Assembly (NCBI GenBank): GCA_037043015.1
Contig: CM073326.1
Location: 14,454,345-14,518,344, forward strand
Length of the DNA: 64,000 nt
Direction of reading: 5' to 3'
From: Bryum argenteum
Taxonomy: Eukaryota; Streptophyta; Bryopsida; Bryales; Bryaceae
Positions 11,386 to 22,873 of this stretch are shown piece by piece; within the stretch, counting starts at the first letter, position 1, and each line of letters begins with the position of its first letter. A model generated the notes under the pieces. The model searched no databases, was not told where the DNA came from, and was given only the letters and a program-made list of their open reading frames with translations. A program made the translations under genes and the position numbers.

Positions 11386-11682
11386 TTGTACTTGTCAACA
11401 TGGTGCAAGCGAGGAAGCGTAAGTCTAGGGCCAACAACTGACGTTTGATGAATCAAACAAGGGTGAAGAAGAAGGGGAAGGATCGGGGACAGCCATTGCT
11501 CAACATGATTCAAATGTGACTGATGTGGCCCAAACGTACCAAGTTTGCAAGTCAGAGTGGGATGTGTCAGTTGACCTCGGCGGCATTCCTCAACGGTTGA
11601 GGATGTCAAAAGTGGGCTTGTGTGACAAAGGTCACATGGTAGACAATGTTGGCAAGATTTACCCGCACATTCCAGACAGTTA
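11386..11682 (+). other. Possible upstream exon(s) of the RING-like gene
   Basis: A good acceptor (TTTGCAG) precedes 11386. A frame covering roughly 11427-11682 is acidic (DESNKGEEEGEGSGT), then reads VAQTYQVCKSEWDVSVDLGG and ends PHIPDS. It lies on the same strand about 150 bp upstream of the clear last exon at 11836. The exon borders are not certain and the frame does not run cleanly from the nearby ATG at about 11399, so this may be decayed coding DNA. Confidence 0.4.
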
Positions 11683-11835
11683 GATCAAGAAGACCTGAAG
11701 GCTAGGTTCTCAACTATACCGTTATGAGATTCAGAATTGCATCGCTATGGAAACCTCCCTGACAATGCGTATTTTTCCATGCGGTTCTTGAAGGCCTCAA
11801 CTGCGACGTTCGTACATGGCCTAGAAGTGAATTAG

Positions 11836-12636
11836 GTGGCTGAAACACAAAGGCGTCGTAGCAAGCGTATTGAGTCATCACTGAAGAACCCATACAAGCT
11901 TGGTCTCGTTGTACTTCGCTCCCAAGTTGAAGGTTTAGTTCGCATCAAAGACAATGGATTCCCACCCTTACAAATGCCGTGTGGATTGCCACCCTCAGTG
12001 ATTACAGCACCGCTGCCGCATCAAACACCGGCAGCAACTGAGAATTCAGCAATGGAGGTACTGCAAGCAGCTCAGAAGGAGAAGGATGACACGGAGGAAC
12101 TGTTAGCAAAGTATCCTCCTAAGGAGGTAAGTAAACTTGAAGAAGAGACTGATGCTGCTTTGACGGAGCAAAAAAGGCTCATTCGCATGGGAACAATAGC
12201 GGAGTATAGGGCGCAAGTCAAAGTGGTCTCTACAAATTCAGAGAAGCTAGCAAATATGCAGGAAGAGCTAATGATGGCAAGATCTACCATCCAACGTCTT
12301 GATGGGGAAACCGGCCCACTGTCCATGGCCATTGTGGATTTCAACAACACCAAAACAAGGCGTGTTGAAGCAGAGGCGGCCTTGAAGATTGCCAAGCGGG
12401 ACAACATGATATTGCGCCCTCGTGCCGTGTTCTTATATGTGGATGGCCAGTCTATACCGGTGATTAATGGACGTGTTTTGAATGTGTGGTGCCCCATGTG
12501 TTCAAAGGGATTTGTGTGCCGTGCTGCAATTCTTGGATCATGTGGTTGCCTCTTTCACCATGTATGTGTGGCAGAGATGCTCGAGTCCAACCAGTACGAT
12601 TGCCCCTTGTGTAACATCAAGCTCGATGCAGAGTAG
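11836..12636 (+). CDS. Last exon of an unrecognised coiled-coil / RING-like protein
   Basis: The frame begins right after an acceptor-like AATTAG, so 11836 is taken as an exon border and not a translation start. The 266-residue segment has a basic nuclear-type signal at its start (RRRSKR), a long helical, Glu/Lys-rich coiled-coil region (about residues 75-190), and a C-terminal zinc motif: CPMC, then SCGCLFHHVC, then CPLC about 14 residues later. That spacing resembles RING or SP-RING domains, though one of the usual eight ligands is not obvious. If it is a RING, it would act as a ubiquitin- or SUMO-ligase-type protein; this is inference from the motif only. Such domains also occur in transposon-borne ORFs, and the gene sits among mobile elements. 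It stops at TAG 12634-12636. Confidence 0.55.
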   Translation: MAETQRRRSKRIESSLKNPYKLGLVVLRSQVEGLVRIKDNGFPPLQMPCGLPPSVITAPLPHQTPAATENSAMEVLQAAQKEKDDTEELLAKYPPKEVSKLEEETDAALTEQKRLIRMGTIAEYRAQVKVVSTNSEKLANMQEELMMARSTIQRLDGETGPLSMAIVDFNNTKTRRVEAEAALKIAKRDNMILRPRAVFLYVDGQSIPVINGRVLNVWCPMCSKGFVCRAAILGSCGCLFHHVCVAEMLESNQYDCPLCNIKLDAE

Positions 12637-12989
12637 GTAGCACAATGGGGCGGGAAGGTGACTAGTGAGCAGGTTCGGGAGATTGAATTGACTACAGAGA
12701 TGCTAAGGCGTGTTAAGGCTAGTTCAGGATTAGAGCTTCTAAGGTTGCTGTGACACAACGTCATGCAATAAACTATACTTCAACGGCCTTTCACAAACAG
12801 CAATGTTTTTGAGCCCCACTTCTCAAATATTTGCCTTTTGATTTCATTTCAAAAGTCAAAATTATCAAAATGTGTGATATAAGGAAGATTTTGGTGATTT
12901 TAATAAAATGAGTTCATGTTGTAATGAACGTTTGTGGTAATAAAGAATGTACCACTTTAGAGGCATACTGCCAAATATGCCTCTAAAAT
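12637..12989. other. 3' flank of the RING-like gene, no gene seen
   Basis: Contains the short phrase GTTGCTGTGACACAACGTCA, also found in near-identical form at about 11230-11250 upstream of the gene. This suggests a local duplication flanking the coding region. No other feature is visible. Confidence 0.45.
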
Positions 12990-13259
12990 CATTACTAGAA
13001 AAGAGGGGGTTTGCAACGTTCTAGACGTTTCTTTTGCGTAAACGTTTCTCAAGTTTAGCAACAATTTTGGAACTTGCTTGAGCAACGTTCTCAAGAAGAT
13101 AAGCAACGTTTTCTACTAAATTGTAAATAACGTTGTTTGGTAATCCGATAACGTTGCTTATTTTCTTGAGAACGTTGCTTAAGCAAGTTCCAAAACGTTA
13201 CTGAACTTGAGCAACTTTTGAGAAAAAAACGTTGCAAACCCCCTCAAATTGTAGTAGTG
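12990..13259 (-). mobile_element. Fold-back MITE, CACTACTA ends, copy 2 (inverted)
   Basis: The right tip reads GTAGTAGTG (13251-13259), so in reverse the element starts CACTACTACAATTTGAGGGG, matching the left end of copies 1 and 3. The other tip is CATTACTAGAAAAGAGGGGG. The two ends therefore differ in the first 20 bases and converge on GGGTTTGCAACGTT. The length is 270 bp, the body is nearly fully self-complementary and there are no ORFs. The 3-bp flanks are similar but not identical. Confidence 0.8.
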
Positions 13260-13581
13260 TATATTCAACTCCTAGTGTTGAACTTCATCACTAATAGATT
13301 CCTCTATGGGTGCTCATACGGTTATAACTAGGTGAGGCATTCTTCTAGACCCAAAGAAGTATCAAAAGATGCAAACAATTGTTGAAGAAATGTCCAAATG
13401 AGTAATAAAAGTACAATTTATGCAAAGGAGTTGACTCGATTGAACACAATGGCACCTTGTTTGATTGATCGCTCAGGAGCTAAGAACGATCTCGAACCTT
13501 TGAGAATGATCACAACGTGATTCGAACAAGGAAGCTAAGGAAGAATGCCCATAAACATCATCGCTTTCTAGTGAGCCGCAA

Positions 13582-14567
13582 TCAGCCCATCCAATGCCTA
13601 CCGGATGCCATCGCTCGATCATGGACACCAAAAATGGAGAAAGGCTCCTCAATCAGCTCCCCTACTTCACCGGCGTAGAAAAACGCCAACGCCCTCAAAA
13701 ACGTGGCCGGAATGGTGAGCGGCTGACACAAATTCCACAACGCAAACGGCAACGTGATGTGCCACAACGACAACACCCTCGATGTCATCGTCATCCGCAT
13801 GTACACCACCAGAATTTGCATCTCGAATATCCGCTCACACGCCCCCACATTGTGGTGCACCTGCGTCAGATTCTTATGCACTCTACTCCTCTAGATGTCT
13901 AAAACCTCAGAGTTGCTCACGAGCTCCGAAGATCACCTGCAGGGCAAATATTCATCGATCAGCGTAGCCCACCATCTGGATCACCCCAGTTCTTCATTTA
14001 GATCACAAACAGTAAAACATCCATAGAAAAGTAAAAAATAGACCAATTGATTGAGCACTTACTTGAAGGACGTAGTTTGGGTTGTGACTAGAGATTAAGA
14101 GGGATTCAAGCTATCGGGGGTTCAAAACGGGGAGTAGAGTCTCGTGCAGGTGACTCTCTCCAAGTTTAGATAAGTTGGGGGAAGTGGTCCTTGAGGCGAA
14201 GGGTGCTATCAATCTTTTGTTGATCGCGAGGGCTAAATATCCATGTGAGTGTCCTTCGTGTCAAGTCACGAGTTCAGTTGTCATTCGAGCCCCAAGCTTT
14301 TTGAGCTTTGTCGAAGCGGTTGTAAGAGGAATGCATTCGGAAGATGAGCAGGAACGACATGACTGCAACGGAGCGATGCATCATGCAAAATGGGCACTCG
14401 GGGAGCCATGATCCCACCGTTAACTCCGCATGGTTGAAGACTGCAACAAAGACCAAGATCAATGCACAGAAGGCTATTCCCACCACCAACCCGGATTTGA
14501 TAGTGGATCGCAGATGGCGTACATGTCACCAACAGAACTTGTGCTTCTCCCAGTCCCCATGCCCATA
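13582..14567 (-). pseudogene. Bestrophin/VCCN-like chloride-channel pseudogene, downstream tandem copy
   Basis: Three exon-like blocks read right to left. Exon A (about 14567-14274) has DWEKHKF and SFLLIFRMHSSYNRFDKAQK, the bestrophin LLLVFRTNSSYxRWDEARK motif. Exon B (about 14270-14063) ends at a GTAAGT donor. Exon C (from about 13936, after CAG) has NVGACERIFEMQ and TIPATFLRALAFF, then GELIEEPFSIFG, the conserved IEEPF signature. Bestrophins are voltage-dependent anion channels, and plant VCCN members sit in the thylakoid. Stops lie inside exon A (after KHKFCW) and exon B, so it looks dead. An upstream duplicate with the same exon plan lies about 2.0-2.1 kb away on the same strand. Confidence 0.78.
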
Positions 14568-15599
14568 AGTGGAAACCCCATGCATCTTAACCCCAAATCA
14601 AGTCCGAGCAATTCAAATCCGAGCAGTAGGCTACCTCTCAACAATCGATGAATGAGTGGATTCGACATGTGCTGATGAAGGTCCATGGCAACAACGACAT
14701 GAATTTAAAAAGCCCAGACTGCAAGTAGAACCGGGTGAACTGACATGGGTCCAGTGATTCTCTGGAAGGTGCACAGGGTTCGACGGCGGTCGTGTGTTGA
14801 AACTTCCGTAAGTGCCCAGTGGCATGATATCACAGAAAACAGACGCTTACTTGATGCTCAGGCTGCATCACAACTGGAATTACTCGAACATCTTATGACT
14901 ACAAATGATATCTGATTGGAGAAGAGTTTGTAAAGTCACCCAAGCACACAACCAAGTACAAGTAAATATAGCATTTGGGCACTAAAGACTATGCAGTTGT
15001 CATTGCTTTTGTGCCCAATGGTCATAGGCTGACTCCAAAACTGTGAAGCTAAGACAGGCTTGAGTCTTATATCACAAGGTTTCTTTTCGGAGGGTCCTTC
15101 TTCAATAATTAGGATGACTTAGATCACTCTCACACGCTAGCCAATTACACCATGCCTAAGCTAAGAGCATAAGGCACACTCATTTTTATTCAATCGCAAT
15201 ACCACTAATCATCTAGCAAAGTCCAAAATTTCGTTACACTTGACATGAAAACATCCTTGAATATGCTGAAAAATTAAGAATCAACAAAGATATTGCAAAT
15301 GGTTTTTGGGGCCGCGAAGAGCCCTTTGATTATTCCCAATTTCTCAATTGACTTGTACATAAAAGCACTACTCGTACAGAAATTTGTTAGCCAACCTTAC
15401 AAAGGAGAAAATTCTTCGGAACCAAAACTCCTACATATCAGCTACACTTACACGAACACTCCCTGAGACAATTACAACACAACGCATTCATTTTCTGGAA
15501 TCGACTCTGGATAACACCTCCTCTTCGAGAACAGCCATGACAACATGCTCTTGCTCACAAGTAGGCGCAGGGAAATTGAGGATCATGACCAGGGACTGC
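14568..15599. other. Spacer between the tandem bestrophin-like copies
   Basis: Roughly 1 kb with no supported gene. It must include the 5' flank of the downstream copy and the 3' flank of the upstream copy. Only short overlapping frames are present. Confidence 0.5.
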
Positions 15600-16715
15600 T
15601 CGTGAGCATAAATGAGCCCATCCACGGCCGATTGAATGCCATCGCTCCTGGACAGCAGGTCCAAGCTCTTCGATCAGCGCCCCCACTTCCTCGATGTAGG
15701 AAAAGCGCTAACGCGCTCAAAAACGTAGCTGGAATGGTGAGTCAATGACACAAATTCCACAAAGCAAATGGCGGCGTGATGTGCCGCAACGACAACACCC
15801 TCGACGTCATCCGCGTGTACGCCACCGGAACGGGCGACTTGAATATCCGCTCACACGCGCCAACGTTGTCGTGCAGCACCGTCAAATTCTTGTCCACCCC
15901 ACTTGTCTCGATGTCGGATACCTCACAGTGGCTCACCAACTCCGAAAAATCACCTTTGGGCCAGGTATTCGTCGATCAGCCCAGCCCAACATCTCGCGAT
16001 CACTCCAGATTTTCATCCAGATCACCAACAGAAAAACATCTAGAGCAATAAATGATCGATCGCCCCGTTCTTCTTCATATAGATCACAAACATGGAAACA
16101 CCTACAGCAATAAAAGATCAATAGCTCGAGCACTTACTTGGATCGCATACTTTGGTTTGTGACTAAAGCTCACGAGGGCATCAAGCTCTAGCGTATCGAG
16201 AATGAGGAGCAAAGTCCCCTGCAGCTTGCAATCTTGAGGCAAGTGGTCCTTGAGGCAGTAGGGGAAGGCTTTGACATGGCGGAGGATGCTATCAAGCTAG
16301 CTTGTGCTGATCAACAGGACTACAATCCACGTGAGTGTCTACCGCGCCAAGTCACGAGTTCGGTTGATGTTTGAACCCTACGCTACGCTTTGCGAGCTTC
16401 GTCAAATTGGTTGTACGAGGAGTTCATGCGGAAGACGAGGAGCAACGACATGACCATGTCCGCAGATATGCACATAAACGGTAACTGCGCTATGTGCAAG
16501 ACTGGCACCCAGTGAGGGAAGACCCTCCATATGAGGACTACATGGTTGAAGGCTGCAACTGAGACTACAATCAACGTACACAACGCCACTAGCGGACCAA
16601 CTGCTACCACCACCCCCGACTTGAATGTAGATCGGAAAGGGCGTGTATGCGGCCATGAGAACTTGTGCTTTGCCCAATCCTCATAGATGTAGTTAGAGAT
16701 TTGAGGACTTTTCTC
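15600..16715 (-). pseudogene. Bestrophin/VCCN-like chloride-channel pseudogene, upstream tandem copy
   Basis: This has the same plan as the downstream copy and is better preserved. Exon A (to about 16383) has YEDWAKHKFSWPHTRPFRST, a hydrophobic stretch (VVVAVGPLVALCTLIVVSVA) and VFRMNSSYNQFDEARKA. Exon B (about 16370-16138) has TLTWIVVLLIST, HVKAFPYCLKDHLPQDC and SHKPKYAIQ, then a GTAAGT donor. Exon C starts near 15953 with NVGACERIFKSPVPVAYTRM and TIPATFLSALALF. Conserved blocks appear in family order, so identity is fairly secure. Stops in exon B and exon C, and a short GCGTA duplication at the A/B junction, argue for a pseudogene. Both copies share the odd GTGAT(C/T)TTCGGAG start of exon C, so part of the decay may predate duplication. 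Confidence 0.78.
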
Positions 16716-16724
16716 ATAGTACAA

Positions 16725-17099
16725 TCATTCATTTTTCTTGAGGAGAATCTTACCCAGACTAGACAACTTGCATTTCACATGTTAATCAACATGATTTAAG
16801 TACACTAGTGGCGGGTGGCAATTCGCATCACCCTCGACATGTGAGCTTTGTGTCATTTGAACGTTGCATTGCTTTCGCTTGCTTGTCGGTTAGGTGTCTC
16901 AATTGCACACAATTATTTTTCTAAAACAAAACATGTGGCAAGTTGAAGGTTGGCCTGAGGTAAAGGTGAAGTTTGATTATGATGAATTGCTTTTGTTGAG
17001 CCACTCAGTCTTACAAGTTGCAATTTTTATTACTGAATTTCCTAATATATATGGAGCCAGCAGAGATCAATTGAATGTTCCATGCATGTTAAGATTCAA
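16725..17099. other. Spacer, no gene seen
   Basis: A frame from 16894 to 17115 runs on into the adjacent repeat fragment and has no recognisable domain. Nothing else is visible. Confidence 0.5.
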
Positions 17100-17745
17100 T
17101 GGGATGAAGGGTTGAAACTTTGAAGACTTCTGACTTCTCCATTTAATGCCCCCTTTTGTGAAACTTATTGGGTTGGAAGTCAAATGGAGTGATAGAAATT
17201 GTAAATTGGGTTGAGATAGTTTGAATCCATAGCATGAAATTTAAGAGGAGGTGTTGTTGTTTTGTTGTTTTAAAACATGAGACACGTATTGCCACTACAT
17301 GCCAATTTATGAATCATATTTGTCTTCCCTTCATTTTCTGTTTATAATAGTAAATTCAACCCATTTATGCCCTTCCGGTTTTTGTATCTTATGGACATCG
17401 TTGTATCTTAAGAGTTATTGGTAGATCTGAAAGTAAGAATTAGCTTCTTTTTCAAACTTATAATCCTGTGTAGACTTGTCTCAATATGATTTGGGTCATG
17501 ATAACAATATTGTTACCATGCCAAATGTTTAAATATCCAAAAACAAAAGTTTCTTTTACTAAAATGCATGCCATTTATTTAGACTTTATTTTTTAGATTA
17601 GAAATTTCTACCTCACAAACTAGACTTAGTTTTGGACTTAATTCAAGTGATTTTGTCCAAAACAAAGTCTCGTTGAAGAATTTATGTCTCTCCAAAATTT
17701 CCGCCTTTCATCTAAAGTATTGGTTGTAGGAACGTCTAGTTGTTA
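17100..17745 (-). mobile_element. TAACCCCTAAACGTCC-family fragment, inverted
   Basis: Read in reverse from about 17745, the sequence follows the left part of the 6645-7621 element: a degraded end (ACAACTAGACGTTCC), then GAGACATAAATTCTTCAACG in place of GAGCCATAACTTCTTC, CAAGTCTAGTTT-like and AAATGGCATG-like landmarks, then the CATTTGGCATG motif. The left portion (17100-17250) has a second GAAACTTTGAAGACTTCT-type block, so the element has an internal mirror-like plan. Terminal repeats are no longer paired. Confidence 0.65.
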
Positions 17746-19392
17746 AATCACCTTCCTTAAAATTTCCTTCTACTTACTCAACCTCTTGCGACTCACCTAC
17801 CTTCAGCTTATGTAGTTTATAAAGAGATCATTTAAATTATCTTTGCAACATGTTCAAATTCAACTACTTTATATATGGTGTATACATGATATGGCATATT
17901 AATTGGATTTCGAGAACTTACTTAATAATTATGAGTAAATCATTAACATTGCACAAGACCCATGTAAATTTAGTATAGATGGTTGCCTCGACCCTTGATG
18001 ATATGATGCCTTTGACTAAAACTGAATAGATTCACAAAAACTAGATCTGAGGTTTTTCATTTCCTCTATCAAAGGCATGAGCTTGACTACTTTTCAACCA
18101 TAGGAATTCCAAGTAAATAAAAACTTGTTGGTAATTTAATAATGTCTCAAAAATTGAAGTGGTGGTAGTCTAGAAATAGGCACGATCCCATCAACTTAAA
18201 AAAACACCCATTTGGTTTCTGAATAGATTTGTAAGATTTTTCTCAAGCTCATTGTTTTTTTATATATTTTTTAATGAAAGAGAAATATGGACGTTTAGCC
18301 TTTACAAAATTCAAATTTACTATTGTGTTAGAATAATGGTATGACATCGTCTTTCATGTTCATGTTGTTATACTAGTACTCTCCGAAATTATAGGAGAAT
18401 GAACGTATTGAAGTCATAACATAGTTATGAATTTTGGAAATAGGACCTATACCTACTGTATACTTAGTTTGAGATATACACCATAAGTATATATTTATAA
18501 TGAGAAGCTATAATGTACCTCCTACTTGTATAAGCAAGTTTTTAATACCGTGTGATTTTTAAGCCTCCTACCTTTTGTCAAACAATTAAAATCCACACCT
18601 TTAGGTCCAAATGGAGTCTCGTCCTCAAAACTCAAGAAACCAATAATGAAACTTACGTCCAAGAGGGCGGCGAAAAGAGAACGAAAGTACAACACCTTTC
18701 GTCGCCACTTAGACGGATGAATTGGTTTTCATCCATCCATGTCAATCATGCTTTTGACTTGATGTGCGACCTCGTTGCATCGTCTCTCTGCAGCTCTCTT
18801 GACGACGCAATCAAGGCTCCTCAACTCCTCAACATCTTGTTTTTCGACGACGAATGTCGCTCCAATTGGAAGCTCACTTACCTAATCTTAATGGTGAACC
18901 GTCTCAAAACTTGTTCCGGCTTCAATTTGAGCTGCCATTGATGAAATACGGCCACAGATCGCGCGGTCACAGTGGCTACATTGAGATCTTGTACGCTCTT
19001 AGGGTTTCAGAGGAGCCTTCGCGTGCACCTTCTGCTGATCAATTTTATTTATACTCAGAAAGAATTGCTTTGATGTTTTCAGATGTAGCTGGTGACGATC
19101 ATGTACGGAGACTGAAGCTTGCACGAGGTTGAAAATGCAGTGATTTGCAGGGTACTAACTCCATCTTCATTCTGATTTTGGAATTACATGATGCATTCTT
19201 CTTTAAGTGAATGAAATTGCTGAGGATAGTGTGATAGTTTGAAGGCATATAGGGTTACGGAGTTTGTTTGTGACTGAGGTGCGAGAGAGCTAATAGTGCG
19301 CATTGAAGTAGAGAGCGCGTTTGAAGTGTTTCTGGTTGCTACAGGGAGAGGAGACGAGTGGTGGCGGTTTGGATCGAGAGGAGAGCAGAGCG
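17746..19392. other. Region upstream of the pantothenate kinase gene
   Basis: AT-rich to about 18500, then GC-richer. A frame at 18552-18941 and an overlapping one to 19132 lack recognisable domains and may be part of an upstream untranslated or regulatory region. TTGCTACAG just before 19346 is a plausible acceptor, so a 5' UTR intron ending there is possible. In-frame codons extend upstream to 19321 but without an ATG, which is why translation is placed at 19393. Confidence 0.45.
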
Positions 19393-22164
19393 ATGGCTTC
19401 GCCAGTGCAGGAAGAGAATGGAACTAGAACGCCACCGCTGAGGCCGCTGCTGGATCTGAGCGGGGCTGCCATTCAAGGCTCCCGGGAGGACAAGAATCCG
19501 AGCATTCTGCTTCCGAATCAGAGCGAGGAGATATCACATTTTGCTGTGGACTTGGGCGGCTCATTGATCAAGCTCGTGTACTTCTCTCGTCGTGCGGAGG
19601 TTACGAGTTCCGGGAAGGGGCAATTGTCACCAGTGAGAAAGCCGGATCATTTGGTTCAAGGCGGATTTGTGGCCGGGTTACGACGTTATGGCGGCTTTCC
19701 GATTTTAGGTGGGAGATTGCATTTCGTAAAATTTGAAACGAGTAAAGTGAACGATTGTTTGGATTTTATACAATCGAAGCAGCTGCATTTGCTTGATGCT
19801 GGAGCAGCGAAAGACGGCGTCATTAAGGCTACGGGAGGGGGTGCATTCAAGTTCGCCGACGTCTTTAAGGAGCGCCTGGGGGTTACTATTGACAAAGAGG
19901 ACGAGATGGGATGCTTAGTTTCGGGCGCGAACTTTTTGTTAAGGGCGATTCGAGATGAGGCCTTCACTCACCTCGAAGGAGAGAAGGAGTTTGTCCAAAT
20001 TGACAGCAACGACTTGTATCCTTACTTGTTGGTGAACATCGGCTCTGGCGTGAGTTTGATCAAAGTAAACGGCGAAGGGCAGTATGAGCGAGTTAGCGGA
20101 ACGAATGTTGGCGGTGGTACGTTCTGGGGCCTTGGAAGATTACTCACCAAGTGCAAGACCTTCGACGAGATTCTGGAGATTAGTCAGAACGGGGATAACA
20201 GCGCCATTGACATGCTCGTGGGAGACATTTATGGCGGCCTCGATTATTCGAAGATCGGCTTGTCAGCGTCCACTATAGCATCCAGTTTCGGCAAGGTCAT
20301 CGGTCAAGAGAAGGACCTCTCAGAGTACAGGAGGGAGGACATCGCTCTTTCGCTACTGCGAATGATCTCGTACAATATCGGGCAGATTGCGTATCTGAAC
20401 GCGCTGCGTTACGGGTTGAAACGCATCTTTTTCAGCGGCTTCTTCATCAGAGGACACGCATATACCATGGACACCATGTCGTTTGCGATCCGGTATTGGT
20501 CCAAGGGCGAAGCACAAGCTATGTTCTTACGGCATGAGGGCTTTCTAGGTGCTCTGGGTGCGTTCCTGAGTTACGACAAACACGGATTGTCTAACCTAAC
20601 CGCTCATCAGTGTGTGGAGAGGTTTCCAATGGGAGCTCCCTATGCGCGAGGGCAGATCTACGGGCCTCCAATTCGTGACCTTAATGGAAAGATCACTTGG
20701 ATGGACAAGTTTGTAAATACTGGCAACGAAATCACTGCTCCAGTTCCAACGTCGTACCCTAGAACCACGGGTCTTGGAGGGTTCGAGCGCCCACTTGCAA
20801 GTTCGTGCTCCCTTCGCTCCGATGCAAGCGCGGCCTTGAACGTTGGAGTTCTCCATCTCGTACCTTCTCTTGAGCCTTTCCCTCTTCTCGCTGATATTCA
20901 GACCTACGAGCCAAATACAATCGATTTAAGCGATCAGGCTGAGCGTGAGTATTGGCTCAAGGTTCTTGCCGACACTATCTCTGATCTTGTTGAGAAGGCA
21001 GTGGCCAGCGAAGGGGGCACCACCGATGCGAAAAGACGTGGCGATGCTTTTGCACGAGCGTTCAAAGCGCATCTAGCCAGGTTGAATACACTTTCAGTCA
21101 TGCGAGTACTTTTTCATGGATTGTCTGCAGGTACTGACCAACTTTGCAATTTCGTGATTTCTAGGTTGCGGGAGGAGCCAGCAGCATATGGTAAACTAGG
21201 CCTTGCCAATCTGTTGGAGATGCGAGAGGAATGTCTCCGGGAGTTTCATTTTCAGGACGTCTACTTAGCCATAAAACAGCGAGAGAATGAAGCTTCAATA
21301 GCGGTGCTTCCAGATCTCTTAGCCGAACTGGACAGCCTAGACCCGTCTGCGAGGCTGCTAGCGCTGATAGAAGGTGTTCTAGCAGCGAATATTTTCGATT
21401 GGGGCGCTCGAGCCTGCGTTGAGCTTTATCAAAGCGGCACCATCCTTGAAATCTATCGAATGAGCCGAGATAAGATGAAAAGGCCATGGCGAGTGGATGA
21501 CTTCGACGCGTTCTACGAGAGAATGACCGGAAACAACCAAATACATAAACGTGCGCTCTTGTTTGTGGACAACTCAGGTGCTGATATTATCCTTGGGATG
21601 CTACCCTTGGCCCGGGAGCTTCTTCGGAGAGGTACAGAGGTTGTGCTTGTAGCGAATTCTCTTCCTGCTATCAACGATGTCACTGCTTTAGAGCTTCCGA
21701 GTATCATTGCCGCTGCTGCCAAGCACTGTGAAATTCTACGAAGAGCAGCTACTGCTGGTGGCCTTCTAGTGGACGTGCTCAACGACGGTCAGTAACTTTT
21801 AACATCCGTTCCGCACGGTTCTCTCCTCTCTTATTCCTTTTATTGATGTGGCCTTTCTCTTGTGATACCAGATCTGACAGAGGAGGATCTAGCAGAAGTT
21901 CCTTTCCTCACTGTGGTGGAAAATGGCTGCGGCAGTCCCTGCATTGATTTTCGCCAAGTGAGCTCGGAGCTGGCCTCCTTGGCTGAGGACACGGACCTCG
22001 TTGTGTTGGAGGGCATGGGTCGTGCTTTGCATACGAATTTCAATGCCAAGTTCAAGTGCGATGTGTTGAAGTTGGCTATGGTGAAGAACCAACGGCTCGC
22101 CGAGCAGATCATCAATGGCTCTATCTATGATTGTGTGTGCAGATTTGAGCCGACGAATCAGTAG
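19393..22164 (+). CDS. PANK2: Type II pantothenate kinase fused to DUF89 phosphatase domain
   Basis: Exon 1 is 19393-21787, intron 21788-21871 (GTCAGT...ACCAG, 84 bp), exon 2 21872-22164, giving 895 residues. It phosphorylates pantothenate, the first committed step of coenzyme A synthesis, in the cytosol. The kinase half runs from about 50 to 410: an ATP-loop-type AVDLGGSLIKLVYFS (51-65), KEDEMGC (168-174), VNIGSGVSLIKV (214-225), GGGTFWGLGRLL (240-251), FFSGFFIRGH (346-355) and HEGFLGALGAFL (381-392). The C-terminal half (about 480-895) is a DUF89/ARMT1-type metal-dependent phosphatase with FVDNSGADIILGMLP (Asp near 726), NDVT and LEGMGRALHTN; this domain is thought to clear damaged 4'-phosphopantetheine. 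The kinase-DUF89 fusion is the normal plant PANK2 form. A single intron is few for this gene. I see no breaks, so it looks functional. Confidence 0.95.
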
Positions 22165-22873
22165 AATTGCCTCGAAAGCAATTCAAACCAACTTAGTTTC
22201 ATTTGCTTTTAGTAGGAGTTCATGCTGGCGCGCGCCTGTGCTTGTAAAATTCCTGTACAGATTGATATTGAGATTCACGTACTAATGTAATTCTTTTACA
22301 TCTTTTTAGTTCAGATGGTTGAAACAAAGGTGGACCTAGGGTTCTTTATTTGAATGTTTTACACTTCAAATTATCTCATCAGAAACAGCAGTTGTTTACA
22401 TATTTATTCGAACGCTTATTAAGTTTGATTTCATTGATTGTGGACATACACGGATGTGAGGAAGTTGAAGTGGGGTTGTGTATACAGTGTTTTCGTTGAA
22501 TTTTACAATCTATTATGAATATTATCTCGCTGATAAACCTTCGCATGATTTCGATCATTCATCCATAAAACCTTGAAGTTACCTGGTTTCAAGGAAAGAC
22601 ATGAATGATTGAAAGATCATAAGGTTTGACCACGAGAGATAGTAAGTGACAATTATGACTTCAAAAATGAGTGCTTTGTAATGTTTAATAAATTTTGGCA
22701 CCAATCCTTGGTAGATATGAATGTTAACCCCTAGTAGCCAAGACAACCATTTTGTGATTGATTGGAAACTTTGAAGCTTTGTCATGCCTGAAGTACAAAG
22801 TCTTAACCTCTAAATTTCCTTGTGTGTTTTTGGAGCTTGAAACCTCGAAGCTACGATTTTCTACCTCTATGTA
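22165..22873. other. 3' flank of the kinase gene
   Basis: AT-rich DNA without a supported gene. Polyadenylation would be expected in the first few hundred bases, but I see no decisive signal. Confidence 0.5.

Noticed and set aside
19321-19392. Upstream extension of the PANK protein
   Set aside because: The in-frame codons have no ATG and follow an acceptor-like CTACAG; the first in-frame ATG is at 19393.
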